Assembly: GCF_022581195.2 (NCBI RefSeq) | Contig: NC_061461.1 | Coordinates: 13,082,001 to 13,146,000, forward strand | Length of the DNA stretch: 64,000 nt | From: Helicoverpa zea | Taxonomy: Eukaryota > Arthropoda > Insecta > Lepidoptera > Noctuidae | Reading direction: 5' to 3' | Part shown: positions 1 through 11,907 of the stretch, one piece after another | Layout: every line of letters begins with the position of its first letter | Position numbering within the stretch: position 1 is the stretch's first letter | Notes under the pieces: generated by a model | What the model was told of the DNA's origin: nothing | The model's database searches: none | Seen by the model: the letters and a program-made list of their open reading frames with translations, nothing else | Program-made: the position numbers and the translations under genes

Positions 1-400
1 ATATCTGGCAAATTATATTTATACATTGGGTAATTCCTAAATTCCAGAAGAATTTATCTCTGCGAATGATTTGGCCGTCAACAGCGACTTTGTGAAAAAC
101 ACGAACCAATTTTTATATCTTTTTAGAAATCAAGCAATTTTTAAAAGATGTCACAAGTGTTGTTGGTTCGTGTGTTGTCACTTGTTACCATTATATAAAA
201 CCACATAATGTAGTAGTAGCTTATTGTTTTGTCATTTCTATATGCTATCGACTTTGAAATTAATTTGGAACCTTCTTTTATTAAAAGGAGGAAGGGATAC
301 GATGAATTAAAAAGATATGACTTTTGATGTTTTTTTTATTTCTAAAATACAAACAAAAAACTAAAAAAATCAACATTGCACAAGATTATTCTGACAAATA

Positions 401-406
401 TTTATT
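401..406 (-). promoter_or_regulatory. Candidate poly(A) signal of cathepsin D
   Basis: AATAAA on the minus strand, about 131 nt past the cathepsin D stop codon. Position and sequence fit; transcript ends cannot be seen here. Confidence 0.45.
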
Positions 407-536
407 GTCACTATGATAGGAGAACTTTAACTAGCTAGATGAAGCGACACGGATCAAGAACTACAGGACTTATAAAAGCAGGGTGGATCGTATCGCCGGG
501 AAGTCTAACATGTGATTAGTATAAGTGATGAGGAGT

Positions 537-3500
537 TCAGACGGCGGGCGCGAAGCCGATGCGCTTGCCGGCCACGTCGAACTCGGTGTAGTACTTGCCA
601 ATGAACACGTCGCCCAGGATCCACAGCGGCCCGTTGGGCGGCGGGATGTCCAGCCCCATGAACCCTGACAGGCACACCGTCTTGCCGAACTGCGTCACCT
701 GCGACACAACACCTTACACGTCTCACCATGCATAAGGAATACTCCCGACATACATAATACACTGGACACTCGTTACACTAAAGCGTATTCATTAATATGC
801 ATTCTACCAATAAATGTGAAAGGATTCAATGGATGTGAATGAAATATTTAGATAGTGGTATTAACGAATGGAAGAGATGTGAGTGGGTGCACTCACGCGC
901 AGCACGTAGTCCTGGCCGTCGAGCGTGAAGCTGGTGCCGGCGATGGTGAAGGCGACGGGCGGCAGCGTGGGCACGAGCGAGCAGTCCACGGCGTACTGGC
1001 CGAACGCCATGGGCGTGGCGCCCAGCGCGCGGTTCAGCGCCTCCACCTCGGCGCTGGGGCCCGCGATCAGCGACGTGCCCGTGTCGGCGATGGCCTCGCA
1101 GCCGGCGGCGCAGAACGCGTGCTCGCCCACGCGGACGCCGTCCATGTGGAACTGCCAGTAGGTGGCGCGGTGCACCGGCACGTACGTGAAGTTGCCGCTG
1201 TAGTGCGCCGGGTCCGAGCCGCCCAGGATGATCTCGCCGCCCTGCGCCGCGCTCGGGTCCCTGCCACACGACCGCTCGTTACCCACGTCAGACGTGCTAC
1301 TGGCTCGAGGAGCTCAGCCGGACGGTCTCGTTCTATTTTATAAACCATCCATTTTCCAAGATAGTTAGGAAGCGACACACACTATGTATGATGGTGATGA
1401 TGTTACCTGTTGAGGTAGAAGGAGAAGACCGGCTTTACGAGCCCTTGCGCCACCATGTTGTCGAACACGGGCGTCACGCCGTCCACAGAGATGCTGCAAC
1501 AGACAGACACTTAGAACGTTCAAACAAACATAGATACTAAATAGTTGTAACATGTAAACAGAGCCGAGCATATAATCTGCGTTCTCGAGGACTTTAAGAA
1601 TTCTATCGTGTTTGGTCGTTATCGTCTTGCCTGAATTCTAGTTGTTCTGATGCATAGAATGATTAACGCTAAGGCACCTGGTGAAGGCCATGCCGAGGAT
1701 GCCGTCGAACTTGGCGGCGACGAAGGCGAGGCCGGGCTCGGACATGGCCTCGGCGAAGGTCTGCGCGCGCACGGTGATGCCGCCCACCGTCACGTCGTCC
1801 TGCGACAGGAAGCCCGACAGGCTGCCCGAGCCGTAGTGGATCGCGAACTCCGTGCCGTTGGCGCGGTACGTGCTCGACTTGCTGCTGTCGTACTTGTTGT
1901 GCAGCACTGCAACACAATGCGCTCCTGTACATTTACTGCTGCCATATCCGCTCATCGAAGTACTTGTATCAAAAGACTAGTTTGATCAGTGCAGATGTAA
2001 GAGTATCGGCTAGAGAGAGTGGCGGTACGTACGACAGGCGATGTTGGTGAAGTGGCACTTCTTGGACGGCACCCACAGGTTGGAGGAGCCCGTGTCGAAG
2101 ACCACCTTGAACGTCTGCGGCGGCGAGCCGATGGAGATTGGCCCGTAGTATTGCGCCTGCGACACAACACAATAATCCTACTTTCACATCATAGCTAAAT
2201 CCAGACATCAGACAGAATCATTTTGGTCTCTAATAGTTGAATTCACGACTCGAGATAGATTCTGTATAATATTATATATTTACTGAATTTATAAGGGAAA
2301 ATAAGTCTAGCCACAAAATTATTTATTGGACACATGATTAGGGCTGCCATCCGTCCGGGTTTCCCCGGATTTGTCCTCGTTTGGAGGCCGTCCGGGGGCC
2401 GTCCGTGCGGGGTTTCAAGAAGTGTCCGGGGAAAACCCGGACACTTTTCATGTAAGGAAACACCTCATTGAATTTAAGTGTATGTTAATAGTAAATGGAT
2501 TACAAATTAGGTATTACTTTGTTTAAAAAATCGTACTTGTTCGGGGAAAAAATGCGATTTGCGCCAAATGTCCGGGTTTTTTTAAATATTTGTCCGGGTT
2601 TGGCGAAATTGGAGATGGCAGCCCTACACATGATTAATCTTCTAATTTTATAACTAAGCAACGGGGAAATGACATAGCCTCTAATAAACTAATTCGTCTT
2701 TTTTACAACGCCAACTAAATATTCTATAGAAAGCTTCAACTAAAGGTCATCAATTATTGTGACTTGTCCTTCTTATTTATAAATTGTCATCTAATTTACT
2801 AACTCGGCCTCGGTTTTAGCATATTGCCATTTATAACCTTCAATTTAAAAGTATTGTATTAAAAATTGAAGTTAGTGACGAAAATAAATCGCTGCAAAAC
2901 CGACTCCACATAGTCTTGTCTGCCCTACCCCTAGAGTGCAATTCAAAACCGCGTATGCGCGGAGGGGCGAGGCGGCCTGCGAGCTGAGGCGCAGGTAGTT
3001 TCAGCGCTGGTGAGCGTGAAAACCATCTGCGACGATAAGCTCGCATGGGACCGCCGGAACCCCGCAGCGCCGGAGCCGTGACAGAAGCCATGCTTGCTGT
3101 ATGTTGCTTGCTTACATTTTAAACACACTGAGTTAAAATATTTTATGATGTCATTTAATAGTATTTTAGAAGTTTACTGTTAGAATGCATGCTACAAAGG
3201 AGATTGGGCAAGAATGTATGAAGTCTGGTCCAAATGTCCACCACGAAAGAGACCTATATAATCAAATAGTTCACTTAATTTAGAGTAACTTTTACTAAGA
3301 AAGTAAAAAAAAAACAATGCCAAAAAAAAGTTATAGCCAAAAATGTATTCTTAGTTTTCGGTAGTTTTTGTATGTTATCATTATAATTTTTTATTTTATT
3401 CCACTTCCATTTCCGCACTTTATCTAAAACTAAGATGAGTAAGACACGTTTGCATATAAACAGCCCATATTTTTGCCCGATGGATGTACGAATCGCTAAC

Positions 3501-5503
3501 CAATTGAGGCGCCAGAAGTGCTTGAATATACTCAGCGGTTCCTGGTTCCAGCGGTAACTGGTGGTGTCTTCTTTTTAATAATGAACAATTCTATTTTGTC
3601 AGAAGTTACAGAAAGTACGAAAATCGAACATCACGAAAAGTAATTGAAAAAATGAAATTGAAAAAATCTGTAAAATGTTGTATTTGATTTTGCTATAACT
3701 TTTTTCTGGCATTATATTTTTTTTTACTTTCATAACAAAAAATGTTCTACATTTAACGGGCTATCTAGCCATATAGGTCTCGTTCGTGGTGGACATTTGG
3801 ACCGGGACCGCCCATTGTCCTTTAGATGCTAAAAAATAACTATCATGCTGAGTTGTATTTAGAGTGGTTTACTTAGAACTAGTGGCTAAGATAGTATTAT
3901 TTAGATGATCGTTAATTGTGGCTGACTTAGTAATTTAGAAGGCAACATACATTTTTGGGGGCGAATAATGATATTAAAAAGAAGCCTGTTTAATTAGCAC
4001 CCAATTTATAATATGATCATGTCAAGCAAAACAAGTGATCGCGTACTGCGTGGCGGCTCAAGACGTTCAGGTACAGCTAACAACATGTAAATGCTTGTTA
4101 GTATTCCTAGAGCCAGCATAGTCATACACCACATAACGTATTTGCGTGTCAAACCTGTCGCGTCATGCAGATGTATCATGTAGTGGCCAGTGGGTTTATT
4201 GTAACACAGCATTTTCCTCATGCTCTACGCAAAGTCAACAATATCAACTAATTATAAGTATATATCCAGTATGAGTATGATTAATAATAAATAACTTAAT
4301 CAAGCGTATCATAACATTGCTTGTTTTCCATGTTCTTTTCATAAGAATAAGTGCCTAAGCATGTCAATCACTACATTGTAGTATTACAGTGCAGCTCACG
4401 TTATGTTTTCAGTGAACTGCTGCTAACAATTAATGCCACAACATAGTGTGTAACAGTGATGATGTTTGTTTGTGTCCCGACATACAATATTATCGCCTGC
4501 TGGGGAGATAAGGCGGCTCTGCCTGTGGGGTTATCACAACTTGCTTTTAAACAACACCGCTTTAACATATTACTATAATAATGTATATTGTGCTTTTGTT
4601 GTCTGCAACTATATAATAAAATTTCAATCTTGACAATTTTTTGTTACAAATATTAAATTACTGTTTTTCTCATTATATGCTATCAGTAGGAGATAAGTAA
4701 TTCTTGGAGTAGCTGTGATTATAAGCAAAATATTTATGTTATCTATTTTTAGTCAATGGAAGGTAACTACCCTCATTTGATATAATAAATTCAACAAATA
4801 CATTATCTGCATTGGTTACGAACAGCTTAAAAAACAACTACACAAACAAGACCTATTATTACAATACAGATAATTTCAAACACATTATCAAATTAAACTC
4901 AAAAACTACTGTGCAGATTTTCATAGGGTTTTCACAAATAGGTTCATCAAGAAAAACATTCACTGCTGGGAGGCAACACCACTAAACTGCTATAATATAA
5001 AGTCTACCATATCAATTGTAGCAGACTACTTATATACGTGTTAGTGTGATGTGAAGTACATACATCAAGATAGTTGGAGAGTGGCTCGGGTGCGGGCCCA
5101 GACACCGCATACTTGATCCTCACCACCTGCAGGTCAGTGCCAACCTCCTGAAAGTGTCTGCGCACTGTTTTCATGCGATACAGGGGCACTCTATAAAGAA
5201 AAATATAATTCTTGTCATAGTAACATACTAACGTTAGCACAACCCTCTGTAATTGATTTTCACGGAAATTTATCATAAATTGTTTTTGTTTATGGCCAGC
5301 CAGAAGGTATCATTAAACACCTATTGATCTTAAATTTGAAGAAGTAACTAACATGGGTCGTGCTCCCTGATAATTGTGATAACATAGTGGGATCAGCATT
5401 AAATTAACACTAGGAATTGTATAATTGGCTCGCTTACATACCTTAGAAAGCCGGACACACAAGTGGCCGCGAGTGCCAGGCACAATATCATCAATTTTCC
5501 CAT
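537..5503 (-). CDS. CathD: Cathepsin D (lysosomal aspartic protease), 7 exons, complete
   Basis: Pepsin-family (A1) endopeptidase of the lysosome. Exons in gene order, all with GT-AG borders and compatible phases: 5442-5503, 5064-5190, 2033-2156, 1678-1906, 1407-1493, 897-1260, 537-698; total 1155 nt, 384 aa. Exon 1 holds a signal peptide (MGKLMILCLALAATCVSG). Exon 2 is the propeptide (RVPLYRMKTVRR onward). Exon 3 carries the first catalytic motif DTGSSNLW (Asp84). Exon 4 has the flap stretch HYGSGSLSG. Exon 6 has the second motif DTGTS (Asp269) and an NFT glycosylation sequon. Exon 7 ends with the family's usual IPPPNGPLWILGD and FIGKYY. The match to animal cathepsin D is collinear over the whole length. 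The 2.9 kb intron 2 contains a hAT MITE and a foldback element. Exons are GC-rich. Confidence 0.96.
2339..2626. mobile_element. Non-autonomous hAT MITE (family TAGGGCTGCCATC), complete
   Basis: 288-bp element with inverted ends TAGGGCTGCCATC and GATGGCAGCCCTA, flanked by an exact 8-bp duplication CACATGAT (2331-2338 and 2627-2634). The 8-bp duplication and TAGGG ends are hAT hallmarks. The interior repeats GTCCGGG in both orientations and has no coding potential. It sits in cathepsin D intron 2. A second copy is at 23581-25117. Confidence 0.85.
2840..3200. other. GC-rich intronic segment, unidentified
   Basis: A roughly 200-bp GC-rich patch (about 2920-3110) inside cathepsin D intron 2, surrounded by AT-rich DNA. 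It is open in two minus-strand frames, but the peptides are arginine- and proline-rich and show no family I recognise. It may be a retroelement remnant. I do not call a gene here. Confidence 0.3.
3227..3803. mobile_element. Foldback/MITE-like element with about 30-bp inverted ends
   Basis: Inverted ends: GGTCCAAATGTCCACCACGA at the left and its complement at the right (ending 3803), continuing imperfectly inward through GAGACCTATAT. The interior is AT-rich and partly self-complementary (AAAGTTATAGC against GCTATAACTTT). No coding capacity and no clear target duplication. Located in cathepsin D intron 2. Confidence 0.6.
3888..4010 (+). repeat. Dispersed repeat, copy 1 (inverted partner at 10118-10232)
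   Basis: A roughly 115-bp segment including GGGGGCGAATAATGATA that recurs in inverted orientation at 10118-10232 with few differences. The outer end reads GGGTGCTAATT when viewed from the right side. Probably one end of an uncharacterised transposon. The rest of intron 2 to 5063 shows nothing I can name. Confidence 0.55.
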
Positions 5504-6002
5504 TTTTCTTGCAAGTCACGCACGACTCTGCGTTGTGAAACAAAAATAAACAATGAACTTTTAATAATGCAATTATCGTATATTCTCTATCACCTTACAT
5601 ACCGCAGCTAGTTTTGCGGTGTTTCTCCTGTTGCGGAGAGAACAAGAACTGATAAAATGAAATCTAAGTTTAGTATTTAATCGTCCGCAACGACAATATA
5701 ATTCAATTATTCACCGGCGCGTTTTGACGCGAATGCGGAATTTATTGTGTTGTGGATAGATAAAATATAAAATTCTCACTCAGAATCAGACAGCTCCAGT
5801 GTTGCCACTTCCCAGTCGCCAATATGAATTCACTAAAAAACAATTCAAACTCAAAATATTTATTTGCATGTTAAGGTTGTGTTGTGTGTATAGTTATCGG
5901 CACGGATAATGAGCTCTCGGCGGAAGAGTGGGGATCGCTTTGTTGCGCACTGTACACTTAAGGCAATAAACCAATAAATCACTTCTGCGCAGGTGAAGGT
6001 CA
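5504..6002. other. Upstream region of cathepsin D, no gene seen
   Basis: AT-rich DNA immediately 5' of the cathepsin D start codon; it should contain the promoter and 5' UTR. No TATA box or initiator stands out well enough to call, and no coding exon is visible on either strand. Confidence 0.4.
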
Positions 6003-6291
6003 GGGGCCCGATTCTCCTAATTTTACTTAAGCGACATACGATTCACATTCGACTGCGATCCAATCACGACTCGATTACGATTGAAACGTATGTGGCACTC
6101 CGCTATTTTTTCTTTGAAATAAACGTTTTTATCCTTTTCTGTCATTCAATAATGAATCATTTTGTCTGCAAATGATTTACGATTGCAATATGATTGTAGA
6201 GCAAACTACCGTATAGAATAGACCAAAATAGCAGACCAATCGAATGTCGTTGGAATACGATTGATCTATTAGTAGCAGAATGCCCGATATG
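6003..6291 (+). mobile_element. MITE family A (GGGGCCCGATTCTCCTAA ends), copy 1, truncated
   Basis: Starts with GGGGCCCGATTCTCCTAA and runs to GAATGCCCGATATG, where it is cut off by a fragment rich in TACCGGTAA. Its interior matches copy 2 (7093-7450) in inverse orientation better than it matches other copies, so the two may be related by a local inverted duplication. Apparent open frames inside are conserved only as transposon sequence. Confidence 0.75.
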
Positions 6292-6366
6292 CCTTACCGG
6301 TAAAAATATTTTATTTACCGATTTTTTACCGGTAATTTTTATTTTACCGATAATGCATGCCCTAGT
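6292..6366. mobile_element. Terminal fragment of the TAGGGCATGCAAT hAT family
   Basis: About 75 bp of repeated TTACCGGTAAAAAT ending in ATGCATGCCCTA, matching the end of the complete element at 32238-33693. It abuts the truncated MITE at 6291, so the two insertions share a breakpoint. Confidence 0.6.
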
Positions 6367-7092
6367 AGGTATACTACCTTACATAATTTAGATTTTGTAA
6401 ATGTAAAATCCCTTCGAAAGTTGCTAATAGTAATTCCTTAGAACTTCTTACAAGTTAATTTTTACGGAAGCAGTCGAGTATATAAATGTGCAATCATTAT
6501 CTCGTATGGAAAATAAAACCATTGATAAAATAACAATTATTTTTATTTGTTAGCCAAATAACAATTGGATTTTTAATTATTAGTATATGTATATCAAGTG
6601 ACTATGCCGGTCGCTATTGATGGCTGCGAATTAAACCTAACATGTAAAGTAAGGCGTAGAGCACTGCGCCGCGCCACCACAAGGCACCAGCCTTCCGCTT
6701 CCGTGTGCTACGACCAGCAGGCGGAGTGACGCGCCACTACACGACAGCTCGCTCGTCCTTTTACCATACATTGAGCAAAGGTAAATACATTACCTACGAC
6801 ACATAAATCATCATCTAAAAGAAAATACATATTCAATGTAGGTCTTATATATAAATGTATACCTATTACTTTTTACATAAAAAGGGACTACAAAAATTAC
6901 CTATTTTGAATATATTCACCATCACTTCAATTATAAAACAAGTCCTCTGTCACATCTCTCCATTCATTACTTTTCCCAATTTACATGCACCACATTTAAA
7001 AAATCACCATATTACATAGTATTTGTGTAGTAGATAGCATCCCACGCTGGATAAAAATTATGCACATAGCTCTGATCATTCAATACAGAACA
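6367..7092. other. Intergenic DNA, no gene seen
   Basis: AT-rich sequence with one GC-rich patch at about 6650-6750. No exon, RNA gene or recognisable mobile element. Confidence 0.4.
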
Positions 7093-7450
7093 GGGGTCCG
7101 ATTCTCCTAAGTTAATAATGTCAAAATCGAATAGAAATTGAATCGCAATAGCAGTTTTAACCATATCGGGCATTCTGCTACTAATAGATCAATCGTATTC
7201 CAACGACATTCGATTGGTCTGCTATTTTGGTCTATTCTATACGGTAGTTTGCTCTACAATCATATTGCAATCGTAAATCATTTGCAGACAAAATGATTCA
7301 TTATTGAATGACAGAAAAGGATAAAAACGTTTATTTCAAAGAAAATATAGCGGAGTGCCACATACGCTTCAATCGTAATTGAGTCGGGATTGGATCTCAG
7401 TCGAATGTGAATCGTATGTCGCTTAAGTAAAATTAGGAGAATCGGGCCCC
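7093..7450 (-). mobile_element. MITE family A, copy 2
   Basis: Nearly complete, with ends GGGGTCCGATTCTCC and GGAGAATCGGGCCCC. A further partial copy of the interior lies at about 7548-7700. No clear target duplication could be fixed because the terminal G and C runs extend the palindrome. Confidence 0.8.
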
Positions 7451-7700
7451 TGTACTCCATCTGAGTAAGCATTTATCTAAACAGCGACATCTCTCGGTAA
7501 AATCTTATCGACGCCTTGGGCTAAGATTTTTTCTTAGTTTGCAGGTCGGAATACGATAAATAAACGGTTATATCCTTTTCTGTATTTACGATTGCAATAT
7601 GATTGAAGAGCAAACTACCGTATAGACCAAATGGCAGACCAATCGCAAACCAATCGAATGTCATTGGAATACAAGGTCTTAAATTAGTAGCCGAATGCCG

Positions 7701-8900
7701 AGTTGAGCAGAGTTGAGCCCCGGGAGAGGTGAGTTGCCTCCCGAGCGGCGGCCGACACTCAGCTAATACAAGCGGACCACAAGTTATAGCCTCTGTGACG
7801 ATTAAACATATCTACGATATTTTAGTATTGTGTATTACGATAATAGATAATCTACTTACAAGCTTCCCTCGCAATACAAGGCGAATACGAGACGCTCCCG
7901 GCTAATAATATCATATGGATATTCCATATCGCTGATATGGATACCACCATCGATTTTTAAACCAGGTACGTATGTGAAAAACGGGAAACTCTAGGAAATA
8001 TAATAAAATATAATCATACATTAAATTGTCCACTGCACGTCATGGAACAGGTCTCGTCTGGGCTATGAAGTGTAGTGGTATTAATACTTTAAGTATTATT
8101 CCATCACATACCATAAGCGTTATATTTTTATAAACCGCAACATAACTCTACATGTTGGCAACATTGCCAGTTTCGACACTGCAGTCCAAATGCTCCAAGC
8201 CTAACTATCCAATTTGACTATGAATACATCCATACGATTAATGATTACGTTATTCTACAATGTACAGTTTACAGTAAGGGAGATCCATTTCACTTGGAGA
8301 GTTACTAGCAACAATCTACAAGGACGGCATAATTTTGTTTCAAAGTTCGAAACATTTGTCCTAAAATGTGGATGACAGAAAACAGTTACAATATAGTATC
8401 TGACTTCATTGATTCAAATAGTTTTTATAGTAGTAGCCAGTATTAGCATAAAATAATTTGTAATAAAAAGGTAAAAGTTCACAAGAAGCGTCAAATGTGT
8501 AGTGTGCCACCGCGTGCTAACAGCGGCACGCGGTGTAATCTCGCCCGAATCAATATCCGAATCCTTCGAACATCCTTACATGGGGTTTTATATATCAACA
8601 TTATTTTGCATTATTTAAAAGAAAGGTTGGTAGATAATATTCATAATTTGTTAATAATGTATATCCCTATATAAACGTACTAGCTTCTGCCAGCGGTGTC
8701 ACCCGCATCCCGTGGAAACCTCTGCACGAACCCGGATAAAAAGCCTATTGCCTTCCTCGATAAATGGGCTATCTAACACTGAAAGAATTTTTCAAATCTG
8801 ACCAGTAGTTCCTGAGATTAGCGCGTTCAAACAAATAAACTCTTCAGCTTTATAATATTAGTATAGATTATAATACATATGTGAAAATCGTCGTGTGGGG
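7701..8900. other. Intergenic DNA with a degenerate dispersed repeat
   Basis: No gene. From about 8670 to 8880 lies a diverged repeat (CTAGCTTCTGCC through CCTGAGATTAGCGCGTTC to TTAGTATAGAT). Related pieces occur around 26310-26480, 35635-35800, 37020-37200 and 40265-40440. I recognise it as a common lepidopteran repeat but cannot give the class. Confidence 0.45.
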
Positions 8901-9284
8901 AAGTCGTGGTGGCCTAGTGGGTAAAGGACCAACCTCTCAAGTATGAGGGCGCGGGTTCGATCCCAGGTCAGGCAAGTACCAATGCAACTTTTCTAAGTTT
9001 GTATGTACTTTCTAAGTATATCTTAGACACCACTGACTGTGTTTCGGATGGCACGTTAAACTGTAGGTCCCGGCTGTCATTGAACAACCTTGGCAGTCGT
9101 TACGGGTAGTCAGAAGCCAGTAAGTCTGACACCAGTCTAACCAAGGGGTATCGGGTTGCCCGGGTAACTGGGTTGAGGAGGTCAGATAGGCAGTCGCTTC
9201 TTGTAAAGCACTGGTACTCAGCTGAATCCGGTTAGACTGGAAGCCGACCCCAACATGATTGGGAAAAAGGCTCGGAGGATGATG
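8901..9284 (+). mobile_element. tRNA-derived SINE, copy 1 (full length)
   Basis: The head resembles a tRNA gene: an A-box-like TGGCCTAGTGG at 8910-8920 and a B-box GGTTCGATCCC at 8954-8964, the internal promoter of RNA polymerase III. The body is tRNA-unrelated and ends in CTCGGAGGATGATG. Other copies are at 48016-48225 and 55381-55765, with a 3' fragment near 13550-13660. Confidence 0.8.
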
Positions 9285-11009
9285 TGAAAATAACTATTGC
9301 GGCTAGAAGTCAAACACTGTATTTGACAAGATACCACAAAAATATTAATAACAATAGACATCATTATGATAATTATATTACATTAATATTTAACTTATAC
9401 AAAATATATGTTTTATTATAAAAAAAAGTTCTCTTATTTACACGGGTCTTCATTAAATGTAGTTATTTACAGGTATTATGAACAAACCGAGATCTACAAT
9501 AATACTATGTGTGGCGGCGCGGGCAGCGTCACGTCAGTCGGCGCCGACACGCGGCCGACACGCGGCCGTCACGACTGCCTCCTTATTGTACTCATATTTA
9601 CTTACACCATCGTGCATTAGCTTAACGTCTATATTTACAAAAAAAATACACTCCTTACATTAAATGCACAAAACCTCAACCATCAAAAACGATTTTAAAT
9701 GTAATTGAGCAGATTCTAAGAGCAAAGAGTAATTAAATTACTGAGTTCTACGCGTATTTACAGTATGTACATGGCTAGTACGCAAGCGTGTAAAACTAGT
9801 CGCGAATAGATTGGAATTCACTTTTTATACAAAGTCTTCCGATGTATACAGCAGCAGTACCTACCTACGCAAATACTCGCATATATTTTGTAGTGGCCAA
9901 AGTACCTTGCTTTGTTCCATAATATACAGTGCTAGTCCGCATGCAAACTAATCGTGTATACATTGGAATAGGCGCGAAAAACTTTACGATTCCAATCTAT
10001 TTGCGAGCAGTTGCATGCTCGCCATTTTGATTTCTTGACCTCTCTTTCTATTATACTGATAATCGTATCTGTGTATCTATTCTAATGAAGTAACGAGCAT
10101 TATTAATATATAAAGGGTGCTAATTCAACAGGCTTCTTTTTATCATTATTCGCCCCCAAAAATGTATGTTGCCTTCTAAATTACTAAGTCAACCACAATT
10201 AATAAAGCGTCGAGCATCTAAATAATACAATCTTTAATTTTTTTTTGTATATTTTTTAAACAAGTTGATTTTTACAAACTCAGATTCAAATGCCATTTTT
10301 ATTTAATGCTATACCTAATATTAATTTTGTATAGTTAAATTTGACCGTGTATAAATTGGAAAGATGCATGTGCACGTCTAAGCTACGAATTATTCGCGAG
10401 CAGTACGCAAAATTCGTGTATACTTTGAAATCACAAATTAAAAAACAGCATTACAAAATATCAGCGAGCAGTTTCCTATGAATGCGTTTTGGCTATGTAC
10501 ACACTGTAAATACGCGAGTTCTACTGGCAATTTTGATTATTTCTTGCGTCTGTAAAGACGCGGTGACGCGACGTGATGGCTTATTGACATATTAATAAAT
10601 AGTCAAGGCAAATATTATGTAAAAGCTTTTTGAAAAATGTAACCTATGTTTGAAAGTGGTTTAATTGATTCTGCTCATAGTTCCGATCAAACTACATATT
10701 TTCAGGTTTAGCGCATTCAACGTTACACGATGCATAGATTAAGTCAAATCAGGTATTCGTGCTAAGTGATATAATAAAATTAGATAATAATATTTTTGGG
10801 GCCATGATTGAAGTGTACAAAATTATTATAAAATTATTGAATTGCTATAATAATTAATATCAAAGTTAAAGACCAAAATAAGTAAATACATATATAAAAA
10901 TAAATGTCTTGGTCTAAGCACACCGAGCTGGCACGGCAAAGGAAATACGTTTGTCAAAAGTAATTCAAACTTATCTCGGACGAATACAAAATAACATGAA
11001 TTGAATGTG
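9285..11009. other. Intergenic DNA with inverted copy of the 3888-4010 repeat
   Basis: No gene supported. 10118-10232 is the inverted partner of 3888-4010. A GC-rich patch at about 9510-9580 is open in several frames but has no family resemblance. The remainder is AT-rich. Confidence 0.4.
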
Positions 11010-11438
11010 CGGCAGACCGTCGCGGCTGCCCACTGTCCAGGAGACACCAGTCTGCTGACCAGCCGGCGGCAGACCGTCGCGGCTGCCCACTGTCCAGGAG
11101 ACACCAGTCTGCTGACCAGCCGGCGGCAGACCGTCGCGGCTGCCCACTGTCCAGGAGACACCAGTCTGCTGACCAGCCGGCGGCAGACCGTCGCGGCTGC
11201 CCACTGTCCAGGAGACACCAGTCTGCTGACCAGCCGGCGGCAGACCGTCGCGGCTGCCCACTGTCCAGGAGACACCAGTCTGCTGACCAGCCGGCGGCAG
11301 ACCGTCGCGGCTGCCCACTGTCCAGGAGACACCAGTCTGCTGACCAGCCGGCGGCAGACCGTCGCGGCTGCCCACTGTCCAGGAGACACCAGTCTGCTGA
11401 CCAGCCGGCGGCAGACCGTCGCGGTTGCCCACTGTCCA
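11010..11438. repeat. 57-bp minisatellite, about 7.5 near-identical units
   Basis: Head-to-tail units of exactly 57 bp starting CGGCAGACCGTCGCGG; the seven full units look identical and only the last, partial unit differs (one C to T). Because 57 is a multiple of three, frames stay open on both strands and give 19-residue repeats, but no start context or family supports a protein. The array ends exactly where MITE family A copy 3 begins (11439). Near-identity implies recent amplification or homogenisation. Confidence 0.95.
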
Positions 11439-11769
11439 GGGGCCCGATTCTCCTAAGTTAATAATGTCAAAATCGAATAGAAATCGAATCGCAATATGAT
11501 CGCAATAGCAGTTTTAACCATATCGGGCATTCTGCTACTAATAAAAGACTGTATTCGATTGACATTTGATTGGTGTGCAATAGTTGATCATTTGCAGACA
11601 AAATGATTCATTATTGAATGACAGAAAAGGATAAAAACGTTTATTTCAAAGAAAAAATAGCGGAATGCCACATACGTTTCAATCGTAATCGAGTCGGGAT
11701 TGGATCTCAGTCGAATCGAGTCGAACGTGAATCGTATGTTGCTTAAGTAAAATTAGGAGAATCGGGCAC
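11439..11769 (-). mobile_element. MITE family A, copy 3
   Basis: Left end GGGGCCCGATTCTCC fused directly to the minisatellite; right end GGAGAATCGGGCAC. Lies between the minisatellite and the CAP-H2 3' end. Confidence 0.8.
11640..11645 (-). promoter_or_regulatory. Possible poly(A) signal for CAP-H2, inside a MITE
   Basis: AATAAA on the minus strand about 263 nt after the CAP-H2 stop, located within MITE family A copy 3. I see no clear alternative between 11770 and 11907. Inference only. Confidence 0.25.
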
Positions 11770-11907
11770 CGCGGCCGCATGCGTCACTGCCGCGTACGAG
11801 CCGGGTTTCATTTTTGTATTGGGCAGAACATCTCGATGCTTCGCAGAGTTCTTTAGACAAATGAGCGTGAAGTGTGTGAGTGCCGGGCTCGCGCAGCCAG
11901 CGCCGGC

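Noticed and set aside
4006..4221. 71-codon minus-strand frame with a hydrophobic stretch in cathepsin D intron 2
   Set aside because: It overlaps a dispersed-repeat edge and has no splice sites or recognisable family; one hydrophobic run is weak evidence.
5993..6175. Conserved small peptide (RHTIHIRLRSN, later FEINVFILFCHS) in several places
   Set aside because: It is translated MITE family A interior; copies occur in both orientations and carry no start or regulatory context.
8901..8975. A tRNA gene at the A-box and B-box match
   Set aside because: The tRNA-like head continues into a repeated unrelated body present in three copies, so it is a SINE.
11010..11438. Regular repeat array that could look like CRISPR
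   Set aside because: Units are contiguous with no variable spacers, and the window is eukaryotic.
10826..11456. Open frames of 150-190 codons with 19-residue repeats on both strands
   Set aside because: They are a by-product of a 57-bp (3 x 19) minisatellite; no start context, splice support or family resemblance.
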